DNA of 64,000 nucleotides from Nocardiopsis_B sediminis (GTDB lineage: Bacteria; Actinomycetota; Actinomycetes; Streptosporangiales; Streptosporangiaceae): positions 186,001 through 250,000 of the forward strand of contig NZ_JBHSBH010000012.1 of assembly GCF_042650565.1 (NCBI RefSeq), written 5' to 3'. Both the position numbers and the translations under genes were made by a program. The notes under the pieces are model-generated. The model had not been told where the DNA came from. It saw nothing but the letters and a program-made list of their open reading frames with translations, and did not search any database. Of this stretch, positions 7,870 through 16,116 are shown in pieces; the stretch's first letter is position 1; every line of letters begins with the position of its first letter.

Positions 7870-10017
7870 TCAGATGTCCCTCCGCCGGTCGCCGGCCTCG
7901 CTGTGCCGTCCTCCGCGCGCCGGGGTGCTCCACAGGGGCTCGTTGACCTCCTGCGCGGCCGCAGGGGCGGCCTCGCGGCGCTCATGGGGATCGTCCGGCG
8001 GGCGGGGCCGGAGGTGGAGGCGGGGCAGCTGCTCGGTCGGGGGTTCGCTCGGCGGGATGGGCTGAATGGGCAGGGCGATGGTGTGAGGCTCCCCATTGGC
8101 CCCCGAAGCGCTGGAGGGGGCGATCGAGCCCATCGGCTCGGTGAGGGCCCCCGGGCCTCCGGGCGCTCCCAGGGCCCCGGGCGCCTCCAAGCGCTGGGGA
8201 CCGGTGACCGCGTCGGCGTCCGTGCCCGGATCAGCGCCGGCGGCCGCGCTCGCGGCGGTGTTCGTGTCACCGTTCGTTCTGGCCGCGGGCACGGGCGGTC
8301 CGTTGTCCTTCGGCTGGGCGGCGGCCTCCGGAAGGGGGACGCTCCAGGTCACCGCGGTGCCGCCGGAGGGGCGCGGTGCGGCGCTGAACACGCCGCCCAG
8401 GGCCGCCGCCCGCTCGGCGAGGTTGCGCAGGCCGCTGCGCCGGCCGTGCTCGGGGATGCCGCGGCCGTTGTCCTCCACGAGCAGGGTCAGCCGCTCGCCT
8501 GCGTGCACCGAGATGTGCACCTCGGAGGCGCGGGCATGGCGGGCGACGTTGGACAGCGCCTCGCCCAGCACCGCGAGCAGCTGCTCGCCGATCTCGTCGG
8601 GCACCGACGCGTCGATCGGCCCCTCCAGCCCCACGCCCGGCTGGCAGCCCAGGGCGCGGGCCGCGCTCTCGGAGGCGCTGAGGATGCGCCCCCGCAGCGA
8701 CGTGTCGGCGGGCGCCGGCGGCTGCTGGAGGGCGAACACGGTGGAGCGGATCTCCCGGATGGTCTCGTCGAGGTCGTCGATGGTGTGCTGGACGCGCTCG
8801 GCGGCCTGGGGGTCGGCGACCAGCCGCAGCGTGCTCATCAGGGTCATGGCCGAGGCGAACAGCCGCTGGATCACGACGTCGTGCAGGTCCTTGGCGATGC
8901 GGTCGCGGTCCTCCAGGACGACCAGGCGCTCGGCGTCGCGGCGGGCGTCGGCGAGCTCCAGCGCGACCGCGGCCTGGCCGGAGAACCCGTCGATCATCCG
9001 CTGGGTGGCGTCGGTGAACGGCGAACGGGCGCCCATCTTGCCGAGCAGCAGCACCCCGCGGGTGCGCCCGGGGGTGCCCAGGGGCACCAGCAGGCCCGGC
9101 CCGAACCCGCGGTGGGTCAGCATCGGGCAGTTGGCCTGGCGCAGGTCGGGGATGGTGGCGGCCTTGCCGTTGCGGTAGACCCAGCCGCACTTGGTGTCGC
9201 CCATGGTCACGGGGGTCTTCAGGATCTCGGCGGCCACCGGGCCGTCGGCGATCTCGGCGATGAGGTGGGTATCGGTCGGCTCGGGCAGCAGGACCACGGC
9301 GATGTCGGCGCCCGACATCTCGCGGGCCTGGCGCGCCAGGTAGCCCAGGACGTCGTCGGAGTCGTCGCCGGAGAGCAGCCGGGTGGTGATGTGGGTCGAG
9401 GCGGACAGCCACCGCTCGCGCAGCCGGGTCTCCTCGTACAGCCGGGCGTTCTCGATCGCCACGCCGGCGGCGGTGGCGAGCGCGGTGACGATGGCTTCGT
9501 CGTCCTCGTCGAACTCGCCGCCGTCGGTCTTCTCGGTCAGGTAGAGGTTGCCGAACACCTCGCCGCGCACCTGGATCGGGACGCCGAGGAAGCTGGTCAT
9601 GGCGGGGTGGCCGTCGGGGAACCCGTGGAAGCCGGGGTGCCCGCGCAGGTCGCGGAGGCGCAGGGCGTGGCGTTCCTGGGTGGGCACGGCGAGGATGCCC
9701 TTGCCGTGCGGGAACATGGTGAGCTGCTCGGTCTCCTCGGGGGTCAGCCCCACGGGGATGAATTCGGCGAACCGGCCGTCCTCGGCCAGCACGCCGAGGC
9801 CCGCGTAGCGCGCGTCGACGAGGTGCGCGGCGGCCTGGGTGAGCCGGCGCAGGACGGTCGCCAGATCGAGGTCGCTGCCGATGGACAGGACCGCTTCGAG
9901 CAGGGAGTGGACACGGTCGCGGGTGGAGAGCGCGGTCTCCAGGCGGTTGTGCAGCTCGGAGATCAGCTCATCGAGGCGCATCTGAGGGAGCAGGAAGCGC
10001 TCCGGGGCTTCGGGCAC
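7870..10017 (-). CDS. DevS/DosT-type haem GAF sensor histidine kinase with long C-terminal tail
   Basis: A 715-residue cytoplasmic kinase with two GAF domains (~55-195 and ~215-360), a HisKA_3 dimerisation region and a HATPase. The first GAF holds GHPAMTSFLGVPI, where H137 matches the proximal haem His of mycobacterial DevS; the phospho-acceptor is H379 in KDLHDVVIQRLFA. The H137-H379 distance (242) is close to that in DevS (246, from memory), so a gas- or redox-sensing haem is likely. The GTG start at 10017 has GGAGG eight bases upstream. Residues ~565-715 are a disordered Pro/Ala/Gly tail absent from mycobacterial DevS. It is convergent with its partner regulator. Confidence 0.92.
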   Translation of the reverse strand: MPEAPERFLLPQMRLDELISELHNRLETALSTRDRVHSLLEAVLSIGSDLDLATVLRRLTQAAAHLVDARYAGLGVLAEDGRFAEFIPVGLTPEETEQLTMFPHGKGILAVPTQERHALRLRDLRGHPGFHGFPDGHPAMTSFLGVPIQVRGEVFGNLYLTEKTDGGEFDEDDEAIVTALATAAGVAIENARLYEETRLRERWLSASTHITTRLLSGDDSDDVLGYLARQAREMSGADIAVVLLPEPTDTHLIAEIADGPVAAEILKTPVTMGDTKCGWVYRNGKAATIPDLRQANCPMLTHRGFGPGLLVPLGTPGRTRGVLLLGKMGARSPFTDATQRMIDGFSGQAAVALELADARRDAERLVVLEDRDRIAKDLHDVVIQRLFASAMTLMSTLRLVADPQAAERVQHTIDDLDETIREIRSTVFALQQPPAPADTSLRGRILSASESAARALGCQPGVGLEGPIDASVPDEIGEQLLAVLGEALSNVARHARASEVHISVHAGERLTLLVEDNGRGIPEHGRRSGLRNLAERAAALGGVFSAAPRPSGGTAVTWSVPLPEAAAQPKDNGPPVPAARTNGDTNTAASAAAGADPGTDADAVTGPQRLEAPGALGAPGGPGALTEPMGSIAPSSASGANGEPHTIALPIQPIPPSEPPTEQLPRLHLRPRPPDDPHERREAAPAAAQEVNEPLWSTPARGGRHSEAGDRRRDI

Positions 10018-10428
10018 GGATCGATACCTCCGGGTGCACACGTTATCCCGCTCGGCTACCGCTGTGGGGTCGTGTGTCCCGGAGAAGGGGGACGGGTGAG
10101 GAAAGTCCCTCGCGTGGGTCATGTGTTCTCCACAGCGCGCTGCGCAGGGGCTCCGTCCCGTGCCGGACCGAAATCCTCGTCAATTGTCTGAAATGTACGA
10201 AAAGGTCGAATTATCGACGGCCCCACTCTGAGCTGGGGTGTTGTGAACGGGATGATCCGCTCCACAAAGAAATCCGCCGGATCTCCATTGCCACAGCGGA
10301 TGATCGTGCTACGGTCACGTCCTGTCGGGAGACCTTCCGCCCCCGGTTCTCCGGCTTGACCGCCGGCCGGGCAGGCGCCACCACCCTGCGTCTCCGACCC
10401 CAATCCACCGCCGCCGAAAGGGACGCAC
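10018..10428. other. Divergent intergenic region between kinase and secreted-protein genes
   Basis: A 411-bp stretch without a credible gene. Its middle (about 10170-10320) is relatively AT-rich. It holds the rightward promoter given at 10288 and a small hairpin CCCCACTCTGAGCTGGGG near 10221. No regulator site can be named. Confidence 0.55.
10288..10315 (+). promoter_or_regulatory. Probable sigma-70-type promoter of the Ala-rich secreted protein
   Basis: TTGCCA (10288-10293) and TACGGT (10310-10315) are separated by 16 bp and lie 114 bp before the start codon at 10429. Fit to consensus is moderate. Confidence 0.5.
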
Positions 10429-11517
10429 ATGCCGCGCATGGGCCGCTCGCGACGCGCTTGGCGCGTCCCGGCGGTTGTGCGCATTCCGGGCGTCCCCAAT
10501 GCGGCCGGGCGCCGCCTGCTGGCCGTTGCGGGGTTCGTCGCCGCGGCCTGGTTCCTGGGCGCGGCCCCGGCCGGTGCCGAGGAGCGCCCCGGCCCGGAGA
10601 TCCCCGCCGCCGCGGCCGAGGCCGTGGCCGACGCGCCTGCGGCGTCCGATGCACCGGGCCCCGCGGCAGCGGAGCCCGCCGCCCGCCCCGCCGCATCAGC
10701 CGCCTCCGCGGCCGATGAGGCGGCCGAGGCCGCCGCCGAATCGGCGGGCACCGGCAGTGAGGGCCCCGCGGCCGCTCCGCCGCCCGCCACCGACCCCGCG
10801 CCGGAACCCGCGCGCCCCGAGCCCCGGCCCTCGGTCGCCCAGGTCGCCTCGTCCGTCGGCGCCGTCGGCGGCGAAGCCGTCCGGTCGGTCCCCGCGGTCA
10901 CCGGCCAGGCGCGCGGTGCCGCCGCGGAGCCGCCCGCGCAGTCGGCGGCTCGGGCCCAGCAGGCCACCGAATCCTCCAGTGGTGTCGGCCGCGGGGCCGC
11001 GCACCATCTGAACGGCCCCGGCAACGGCGACGGCCCCGGCAACGGCAATGGTCGGTTCGGCCTCGGCGGCCTGCTGCCGGTGCCCGAGAACGCCCTTCAG
11101 CACGCCGCCCCGCTCGTGGAGCGCGCCGACACCGCACCCGTCGCTGGCCGCGCAGACGACGCATCCGCCTCCGCCGAACCGGAGCAGCGCGGCGCCTCCC
11201 CCCGCACCAGCACCCGGCCGCAGTCCTCTGCGCGCCCCGCGATCGACTCCGCGGCCTCCTTCGGCCGCGCCGGCCAGGCCGCACCAGAGCGTTCCGCCTC
11301 CACGGCGCAGGACGCCGCCGAGGCCCCCGCCGCCTCGCAGCTGGCGGTCGGCTCCGCTCCGCAGGCCCAGAGCGGCGGCGTCCCCGTGATGTTCGCCGGG
11401 TATCTGCCCGCGGCGTTCACCGCGGCGCCCGCCCCGGCTCTGCCCGCCTCCGTGCGCAACGCGCTCGCCGTCGTGCCGCAGAGCCCGGTCGACGAGCCGC
11501 ACTTCTCGCCGGACTAG
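10429..11517 (+). CDS. Ala-rich secreted low-complexity protein
   Basis: A 362-residue protein with a basic N-terminus (RMGRSRRAWR), a hydrophobic signal segment (LLAVAGFVAAAWFLGAAP) and a likely cleavage near AGAEE. The rest is Ala/Pro/Glu-rich with a short Gly/Asn repeat (NGPGNGDGPGNGNG) near residue 190. There is no Cys, no LPXTG motif and no recognisable domain. The composition suggests an extended wall-associated or surface spacer protein (inference). GAAAGGGA precedes the ATG. It is monocistronic: a strong hairpin follows. A comparable secreted gene comes next with its own leader. Confidence 0.75.
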   Translation: MPRMGRSRRAWRVPAVVRIPGVPNAAGRRLLAVAGFVAAAWFLGAAPAGAEERPGPEIPAAAAEAVADAPAASDAPGPAAAEPAARPAASAASAADEAAEAAAESAGTGSEGPAAAPPPATDPAPEPARPEPRPSVAQVASSVGAVGGEAVRSVPAVTGQARGAAAEPPAQSAARAQQATESSSGVGRGAAHHLNGPGNGDGPGNGNGRFGLGGLLPVPENALQHAAPLVERADTAPVAGRADDASASAEPEQRGASPRTSTRPQSSARPAIDSAASFGRAGQAAPERSASTAQDAAEAPAASQLAVGSAPQAQSGGVPVMFAGYLPAAFTAAPAPALPASVRNALAVVPQSPVDEPHFSPD

Positions 11518-11869
11518 CACCGGCCCTCCGGGGGTCCCGCGTGTGCCATTGCGGCCGCGCCGAATCGAGCACCCCCGTCTCCCGGCGGTAGCAGCCCGGC
11601 CCCACCCAGCACATCGCTCCTGGGGGCTGACGTGAGTCCCGCGCCCTCGCATCGCGGGGTTCACGTCAGCCGGCGGTCTGCCAGACCCCCCGGTTGATCC
11701 CGGCCTCCGACACCCGCGCCCGCCACGCGCGGCTGCGGACGGCCGGGGAGCACGACCCATCACCACCGAACCCCCGCGTAGGTCGCTCTCGGCCAGGGCG
11801 CCCCGCGGACAGGCGGAGTGATCCGCCACCCCGAAGACACAGCCGAAATCGACACGAAGGATGTACTTC
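11518..11869. other. Intergenic region with terminator and downstream leader
   Basis: A 352-bp gap holding the hairpin at 11625-11671; the remainder, up to 11869, is a leader for the next secreted gene with GAAGGA before its start. No gene is seen. Confidence 0.55.
11625..11671 (+). terminator. Long hairpin terminator
   Basis: A 19-bp stem (11625-11643 with 11653-11671, two mismatches) with a 9-base loop. The outer GGCTGACGTGA/TCACGTCAGCC is perfect. It lies 108 bp after the stop of the Ala-rich secreted gene. Confidence 0.7.
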
Positions 11870-12772
11870 ATGTTCCAGTTCGTTCGGACCACCACCAAGG
11901 CCGTTCTGGTGGCTGCGGGCACCGCGGGATTCGTCGCCCTCGGCGCCGGGATCGCCGGCGCCGACGCGCTCGGCGTCTCCGACACCCTCGCCCCGCAGGC
12001 GTCCGTTCCGACCGCGCAGGGCCTGCCGAACGTCGTCGGTGGCGTCCAGTCGCTGGTGCAGGGGGTCGACACCCCGGACCTGGGGACCACGCTGCCCGCT
12101 CCCGCGACGCGCAATGTGACCGCCCCCGGCGGCGACATCTCGGGTGTCTCGCCGTTCCTCCAGGAGCGGATCGACGGCACCCAGGGCGTCGTCGACGGCG
12201 CCCGGAGCGAGCTCGGCCTGAGCGACGTCGAGCACCAGACCGCGCAGGGTGAGCTCACCGGGCTGCTGCCCGAGGCGCCCGGTACCGGCGTCGTCCCGGT
12301 CACCGAGGGGCTGCCCGCGGTCCCCGACACCGCCACGCTGCCGCTCGCCAATGAGCTGCCCACCTCGTCGCTGGCCAACGCCCCCGAGGCCACCCGCATC
12401 GCGCTGCCGCGCCTGGCCGGTGAGGCCGAGGGCGCCGTCGACAAGGTGACCGGCGAGCTCACCACGGGCCTCGCCGACGGTGTCAGCGAGGGCGTCTCCT
12501 CCCACCTGGAGGAGCACCAGCCCGAGAACCGGATCACGGTCCACGGCCTCGACACCACCGAGCTGCCGGTCGTCGGCGACGCCCCGCAGGTGGACGAGGG
12601 CGTCGGCACCGTCGCCCAGGCGCTGCCCGCCGCTGAGACCGGCCTCACCGACGGTCTGAGCTCCATCGACGCCGAGGCCGCCGCCTCGGACGTCGTGCAG
12701 GGCGCTGTGGACAGCACGGGCGTCACCGGCGTCCGTGACCTGGCGAACGGGATCGGTACCCCCGCTCTCTGA
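11870..12772 (+). CDS. Secreted protein of unknown function
   Basis: A 300-residue product starting at MFQFVRTTTK; GAAGGA lies at the right distance for this Met, while the upstream in-frame ATG overlaps that site. A signal peptide (KAVLVAAGTAGFVALGAGIAGA) is clear. The mature protein is acidic, rich in Val/Gly/Thr/Pro, has no Cys, and contains several short helical-looking segments (QGVVDGARSELGLSD, EGAVDKVTGELTTGLADGVSEGV). No domain or anchor is recognised. It lies between another secreted gene and an L,D-transpeptidase, which suggests a cell-envelope role (inference only). Confidence 0.75.
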   Translation: MFQFVRTTTKAVLVAAGTAGFVALGAGIAGADALGVSDTLAPQASVPTAQGLPNVVGGVQSLVQGVDTPDLGTTLPAPATRNVTAPGGDISGVSPFLQERIDGTQGVVDGARSELGLSDVEHQTAQGELTGLLPEAPGTGVVPVTEGLPAVPDTATLPLANELPTSSLANAPEATRIALPRLAGEAEGAVDKVTGELTTGLADGVSEGVSSHLEEHQPENRITVHGLDTTELPVVGDAPQVDEGVGTVAQALPAAETGLTDGLSSIDAEAAASDVVQGAVDSTGVTGVRDLANGIGTPAL

Positions 12773-12783
12773 CGCCACTGAGC

Positions 12784-12822
12784 CGTGCGTCCCACCGGCA
12801 TCCGCACGCGGTGGGACGCACG
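12784..12822 (+). terminator. Hairpin terminator of the secreted-protein gene
   Basis: CGTGCGTCCCACC (12784-12796) pairs perfectly with GGTGGGACGCACG (12810-12822) around a 13-base loop, 11 bases after the stop codon. Confidence 0.75.
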
Positions 12823-12861
12823 CCGGCCCCGAGCGGGCAGGCGACCCGTCCGATGAGCGCG

Positions 12862-12894
12862 GCGTCCCGGGAACTGTGGGGGTTCCCCGGACGC
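12862..12894. repeat. 33-nt hairpin element, copy 1
   Basis: The arms begin GCGTCCCGGGAAC and end in GGACGC around a core containing TGTGGGGG; one mismatch. A second copy lies 129 nt downstream with paired changes (C-G here, T-A there), which argues that the folded form is maintained. Confidence 0.7.
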
Positions 12895-12990
12895 GGCCCG
12901 GATGCGTGTCCCCTGCTCGGGGCCACCTCCCACCCAGGGTGGGAGCAGAGAAAGGCCCCGGACCACGGGGAGAACGGTCCTCGACGCCGG

Positions 12991-13023
12991 GCGTCCTGGG
13001 AACTGTGGGGGTTTCCAGGACGC
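12991..13023. repeat. 33-nt hairpin element, copy 2
   Basis: Begins GCGTCCTGGGAAC and ends CCAGGACGC with the same TGTGGGGG centre as copy 1. The seventh base pair is T-A instead of C-G, a compensatory change. It may be a REP-like dispersed element; only a genome search can tell. Confidence 0.7.
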
Positions 13024-13070
13024 ACACCCCGAGGATCCGCCCGCGGTCCGGGGCCGCTTTATGAGATGAA

Positions 13071-13105
13071 GAATGGCCGCCACCCCTGAGGGGTGGCGGC
13101 CATTC
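13071..13105. terminator. Perfect bidirectional hairpin terminator
   Basis: GAATGGCCGCCACCCCT (13071-13087) and its exact reverse complement (13089-13105) form a 17-bp perfect stem. It lies 38 bases beyond the stop of the L,D-transpeptidase gene (13144) and on the far side of the hairpin cluster from the rightward gene. Confidence 0.85.
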
Positions 13106-13143
13106 GCTTCGCCTTCATCGCCGGGGTTCACCCCGGCGCGGGA

Positions 13144-14427
13144 TCACTCCGCGACGTGCGGGGAGCCCGGGGCACCGGCCTCGCCCGTGTCGTCGGCCTC
13201 GCCGGTCGCGCTCTCGGCCACCCAGTCCTCCCAGCCCCGCTGCCAGAAGCCCCAGCCGTTGTCGACCTCCAGCTCGCGGTCGGTGCCGGTGATGACGACC
13301 GGGTCGCCGGGCAGGCTGTTCTCGTAGAACCACGCCGAGTCCTCGACGCTCATGTTCACGCAGCCGTGGCTGGTGTTGGCCTCGCCCAGCTGATAGTTCC
13401 AGTCGGCGGTGTGCAGGAACTCGCCGGAGTTGGAGATCTGCACGGCGTGGGCGACGTACTCCTCGTACCACTCGGGGGAGTCCTTGGGGACGCCCATGGT
13501 GTCGTTGCTCATGCGGAAGTTCGTGAACTTGCCCATGGTCAGGTGCACGCCGCTGGTGGTGGTGTAGGCGCGGGTGGTGGCCATGCCCAGGCTGACCGGG
13601 AACTCCTTGACGGTCTCGCCGTCGGACTCGACCACCATCTGGTGCTCGTCCTCGTCGATGTCGGTGATCTGGGAGCGCCCGACCTCGAACTCGATCGAGG
13701 TGTCCTCGATGCCGTAGACGCCGTCGGAGGCCTCGACCCCCGCCAAGTGCAGGTCGACGGTGACCTTCTGGTCCGGCTCCCAGTACTCCTCGGTACGGAA
13801 GACCGCCTGCTTGTCGCCGAACCAGTTCCAGGCGCCCTGGGCCGGCTTCTCCGAGGTGACCTCCATGGCCGCCTCGACCTGCTCGCGGTTCTCCACCGGC
13901 ATGTCGAAGTCGATGATGATCGGCATCCCGACGCCGACGGGGCCTTCGGTGAGCATCTGCTGCGCGGGGGTGTCGGCCTTGAACTCCAGCCGCTGGCCCT
14001 CGGTGGCCTCGAGGGTGGTGAACTCGCTGACCACCTCGGTGGCCTCGCCCGCGCCGTTCTCGGCGGTGGCGGTGACGACGACGTCGGCGCCCGGGACCAG
14101 GGTCCAGTCGCTGACCCACTCGTTCTCGTCGCCGTTGAGGGTCCCCGTCATCGGCAGGCTCTCACCGGACCCGCCGGCCTGTTCCACCGTGACGTCGGTG
14201 ATCTTGCCGGATTCGGCGGTGACGGTGATCGGCTCGTTCGGGCGGATCTCGTCGGCGCCGTCCTCGGGGGTGATGGACAGCCTCGCCTCTTCGGTCGATC
14301 CGGCGTCCTCACCGGCGAGATCGCCCTCGCCGGTGGAGCAGGCCGACGCCGCGAGCACCGTGGCCACGGCCGCGGCGCACAGCACGGCCGGCCGGCGGGA
14401 CCGGCGCAGAGGGGAGCGGGGTGTCAC
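13144..14427 (-). CDS. L,D-transpeptidase lipoprotein with Ig-like domains
   Basis: A 427-residue enzyme forming 3-3 peptidoglycan cross-links outside the membrane. The N-terminus is a lipoprotein signal with lipobox LAASAC (Cys30). Two bacterial Ig-like domains follow (~45-260), then a YkuD catalytic domain with TSHGCVNMS carrying the catalytic Cys and the upstream His, the layout of mycobacterial LdtMt2-type enzymes. Acidic ends and Thr/Glu-rich linkers are normal for the class. It is monocistronic, convergent with a secreted-protein gene and followed by a perfect hairpin. A second, shorter L,D-transpeptidase lies at 23671. Target stems probably contain meso-DAP (family knowledge). Confidence 0.95.
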   Translation of the reverse strand: MTPRSPLRRSRRPAVLCAAAVATVLAASACSTGEGDLAGEDAGSTEEARLSITPEDGADEIRPNEPITVTAESGKITDVTVEQAGGSGESLPMTGTLNGDENEWVSDWTLVPGADVVVTATAENGAGEATEVVSEFTTLEATEGQRLEFKADTPAQQMLTEGPVGVGMPIIIDFDMPVENREQVEAAMEVTSEKPAQGAWNWFGDKQAVFRTEEYWEPDQKVTVDLHLAGVEASDGVYGIEDTSIEFEVGRSQITDIDEDEHQMVVESDGETVKEFPVSLGMATTRAYTTTSGVHLTMGKFTNFRMSNDTMGVPKDSPEWYEEYVAHAVQISNSGEFLHTADWNYQLGEANTSHGCVNMSVEDSAWFYENSLPGDPVVITGTDRELEVDNGWGFWQRGWEDWVAESATGEADDTGEAGAPGSPHVAE

Positions 14428-14775
14428 GTGGGACCTCCAGGTCGTCGGTTGAGGGGGCGCGGTCCCGGCTGTTCCGTCGATCGCGCCTCGCTCCGTGCGC
14501 GAGGGGCCGGTGCGGCGCGTGGGGTGGGCCCGGGGACAGGGGCGCTCGAACCATTCTGACGTGCGAAAGGGGGCAAAAGGTTCGGCGCATCTGAGGATTT
14601 TCTGAAAAAAGATGATCCTGAGACCTGAGCCGCCGATATCGCCTGCTCAGCCTGCGGGAACGCCCTCAAGGCGCGGCCGATCCGGCCGGAAGCGGCCGCG
14701 CCTTTCGCGGTCCGGGCCCGAGGTCAGTGGGCCCGGCCGGCGAAAGGCGCGGTCCGGGGGCGTGTTCCGCCGGCC

Positions 14776-16116
14776 TTACATGTCCTCGGTGCCTTCGCCG
14801 AGTCCGTTGACGCACGGGTTGGACGTGGCGTCGCGGCCCTCGATCCCCGTGCCGTCGGCCTCGGCGCCGTCGGTGCCGGATCCGGCCTCGGGAGAGGGTT
14901 GGGGGGAGGCCTCCGGCGACGGGCCGGCCGCGCCGGGCGACGCCGAGGGGTCGGCGCCCTCGGAGCCGGAGCCTTCCTCCGCTTCGCCGGTCTCCAGGAT
15001 CCGGTCGTCGACGGGGCGGTCGGCGGCGATGGCGGCGAACAGCTCCGCGGCGTTCTCCTCGTCCCAGATGACGCGGTTGGGGTCCATCGGCGCCTGGAAC
15101 CACGGCACGGTGTAGAAGGCGATGTCGGAGAGCTGGGCGTCGGCGAGCGTGGTGCCGATCGAGACCATCCGGCTGAGCTGGAGGTCCTCGTCGGTCGCGG
15201 TGTGCTCGGAGACGGCCTCCAGCAGGCCGGTCATCTTGGCCGGGCTGGTGAGGACGTCGCTGCTGGTGACCTGGTCGGCCAGCGCGCCGAGGAACATCTG
15301 CTGGCGGTCGATGCGGCCGATGTCGCCGCCGTCGCCGATCTCGTAGCGGGCGCGGACGAAGCCCAGGGCCTCCTCGCCGGTCAGGGTCTGGTCGCCGGCT
15401 TCGAGGTCGAGCCGGGCGCGTTCGTCCTGCATCGGCTCCGGGATGCACATGTCCACCCCGCCGATGGCGTCGACCATGTCGCGGAAGCCCACGAAGCTGA
15501 GGTGGGCGAAGTGGTCGATGCGGATGTCGGTGAGCGATTCGATGGTCTTGACGACGCAGGGCGGGCCGCCGTGGAACAGCGCGGAGTTGATCATCCCGTA
15601 GTAGCCGCCGGTGCCCTCGGTCTCGCCGTAGGGGTCGCAGTCGGGGAGCTGGACCAGGGAGTCGCGGGGGAAGTTGACCACGGTGACGCGGCTGTCGGGG
15701 GAGATGTGCGCGAGCATCAGCGAGTCGGAGCGCTCGCCGACGAAGTCGCGGCCCCCGTAGTCGGAGTTGCCGCCTTCGCGGCCGTCGGACCCGATGAAGA
15801 GGATGTTGACGTCGTCGCCGATCTTGGGCGGCCGCTCCGCCTCGTCGAGGGTGGCGCCGAGGTCGTGCCGGGTCATGTTGCCCCGCAGGGAGCGGTAGTA
15901 GGCGTAGGCGGTCCCGGTACCGGCGACGAGGGCGAGGGCGATGGCCGCGGCGGTCCACGCGGCGGTGCGCCGCCAGCGCCTGCGGCGGGGGGCCGGGGGT
16001 TGGGTATCCGGGGCCGCGGCGTTGGTGGCGGCGTCGGTGCCGGTGTTCTCGGTGCCGGACGGCTGGGCGCCGGGTTCGACGTGCTCGGACGTGGGCTCGG
16101 CGGCGTCTTCGGGCAT
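14776..16116 (-). CDS. LytR-CpsA-Psr (LCP) family cell-wall glycopolymer ligase
   Basis: A 446-residue membrane-anchored phosphotransferase. A ~75-residue Pro/Thr/Glu-rich cytoplasmic tail ends in RRRRWRR, then one TM helix (TAAWTAAAIALALVAGTGTAYAY). The extracellular LCP domain has the family motifs: NILFIGSDGRE, RSDSLMLAHIS, VTVVNFPRDS, INSALFHGGP, HFAHLSFVGF and the Arg/Asp positions in ARYEIGDGGDIGRIDRQQ. It transfers teichoic acid or arabinogalactan-type polymers to peptidoglycan (family knowledge). The Met at 16116 is preferred over the 16200 frame start by GAGAAGA upstream. A low-complexity Glu/Gly/Ser/Pro tail of ~75 residues ends in PCVNGL. Confidence 0.93.
   Translation of the reverse strand: MPEDAAEPTSEHVEPGAQPSGTENTGTDAATNAAAPDTQPPAPRRRRWRRTAAWTAAAIALALVAGTGTAYAYYRSLRGNMTRHDLGATLDEAERPPKIGDDVNILFIGSDGREGGNSDYGGRDFVGERSDSLMLAHISPDSRVTVVNFPRDSLVQLPDCDPYGETEGTGGYYGMINSALFHGGPPCVVKTIESLTDIRIDHFAHLSFVGFRDMVDAIGGVDMCIPEPMQDERARLDLEAGDQTLTGEEALGFVRARYEIGDGGDIGRIDRQQMFLGALADQVTSSDVLTSPAKMTGLLEAVSEHTATDEDLQLSRMVSIGTTLADAQLSDIAFYTVPWFQAPMDPNRVIWDEENAAELFAAIAADRPVDDRILETGEAEEGSGSEGADPSASPGAAGPSPEASPQPSPEAGSGTDGAEADGTGIEGRDATSNPCVNGLGEGTEDM

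Larger units (their letters stand above)
12773..13143. other. Hairpin-rich intergenic region between convergent genes
   Basis: This 371-bp gap carries at least five inverted repeats and no gene: a 13-bp hairpin (12784), two copies of a related 33-nt hairpin (12862, 12991), a small one at 12927-12945 (CTCCCACCC/GGGTGGGAG) and a perfect 17-bp one at 13071. This is far more than termination needs. Confidence 0.7.
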
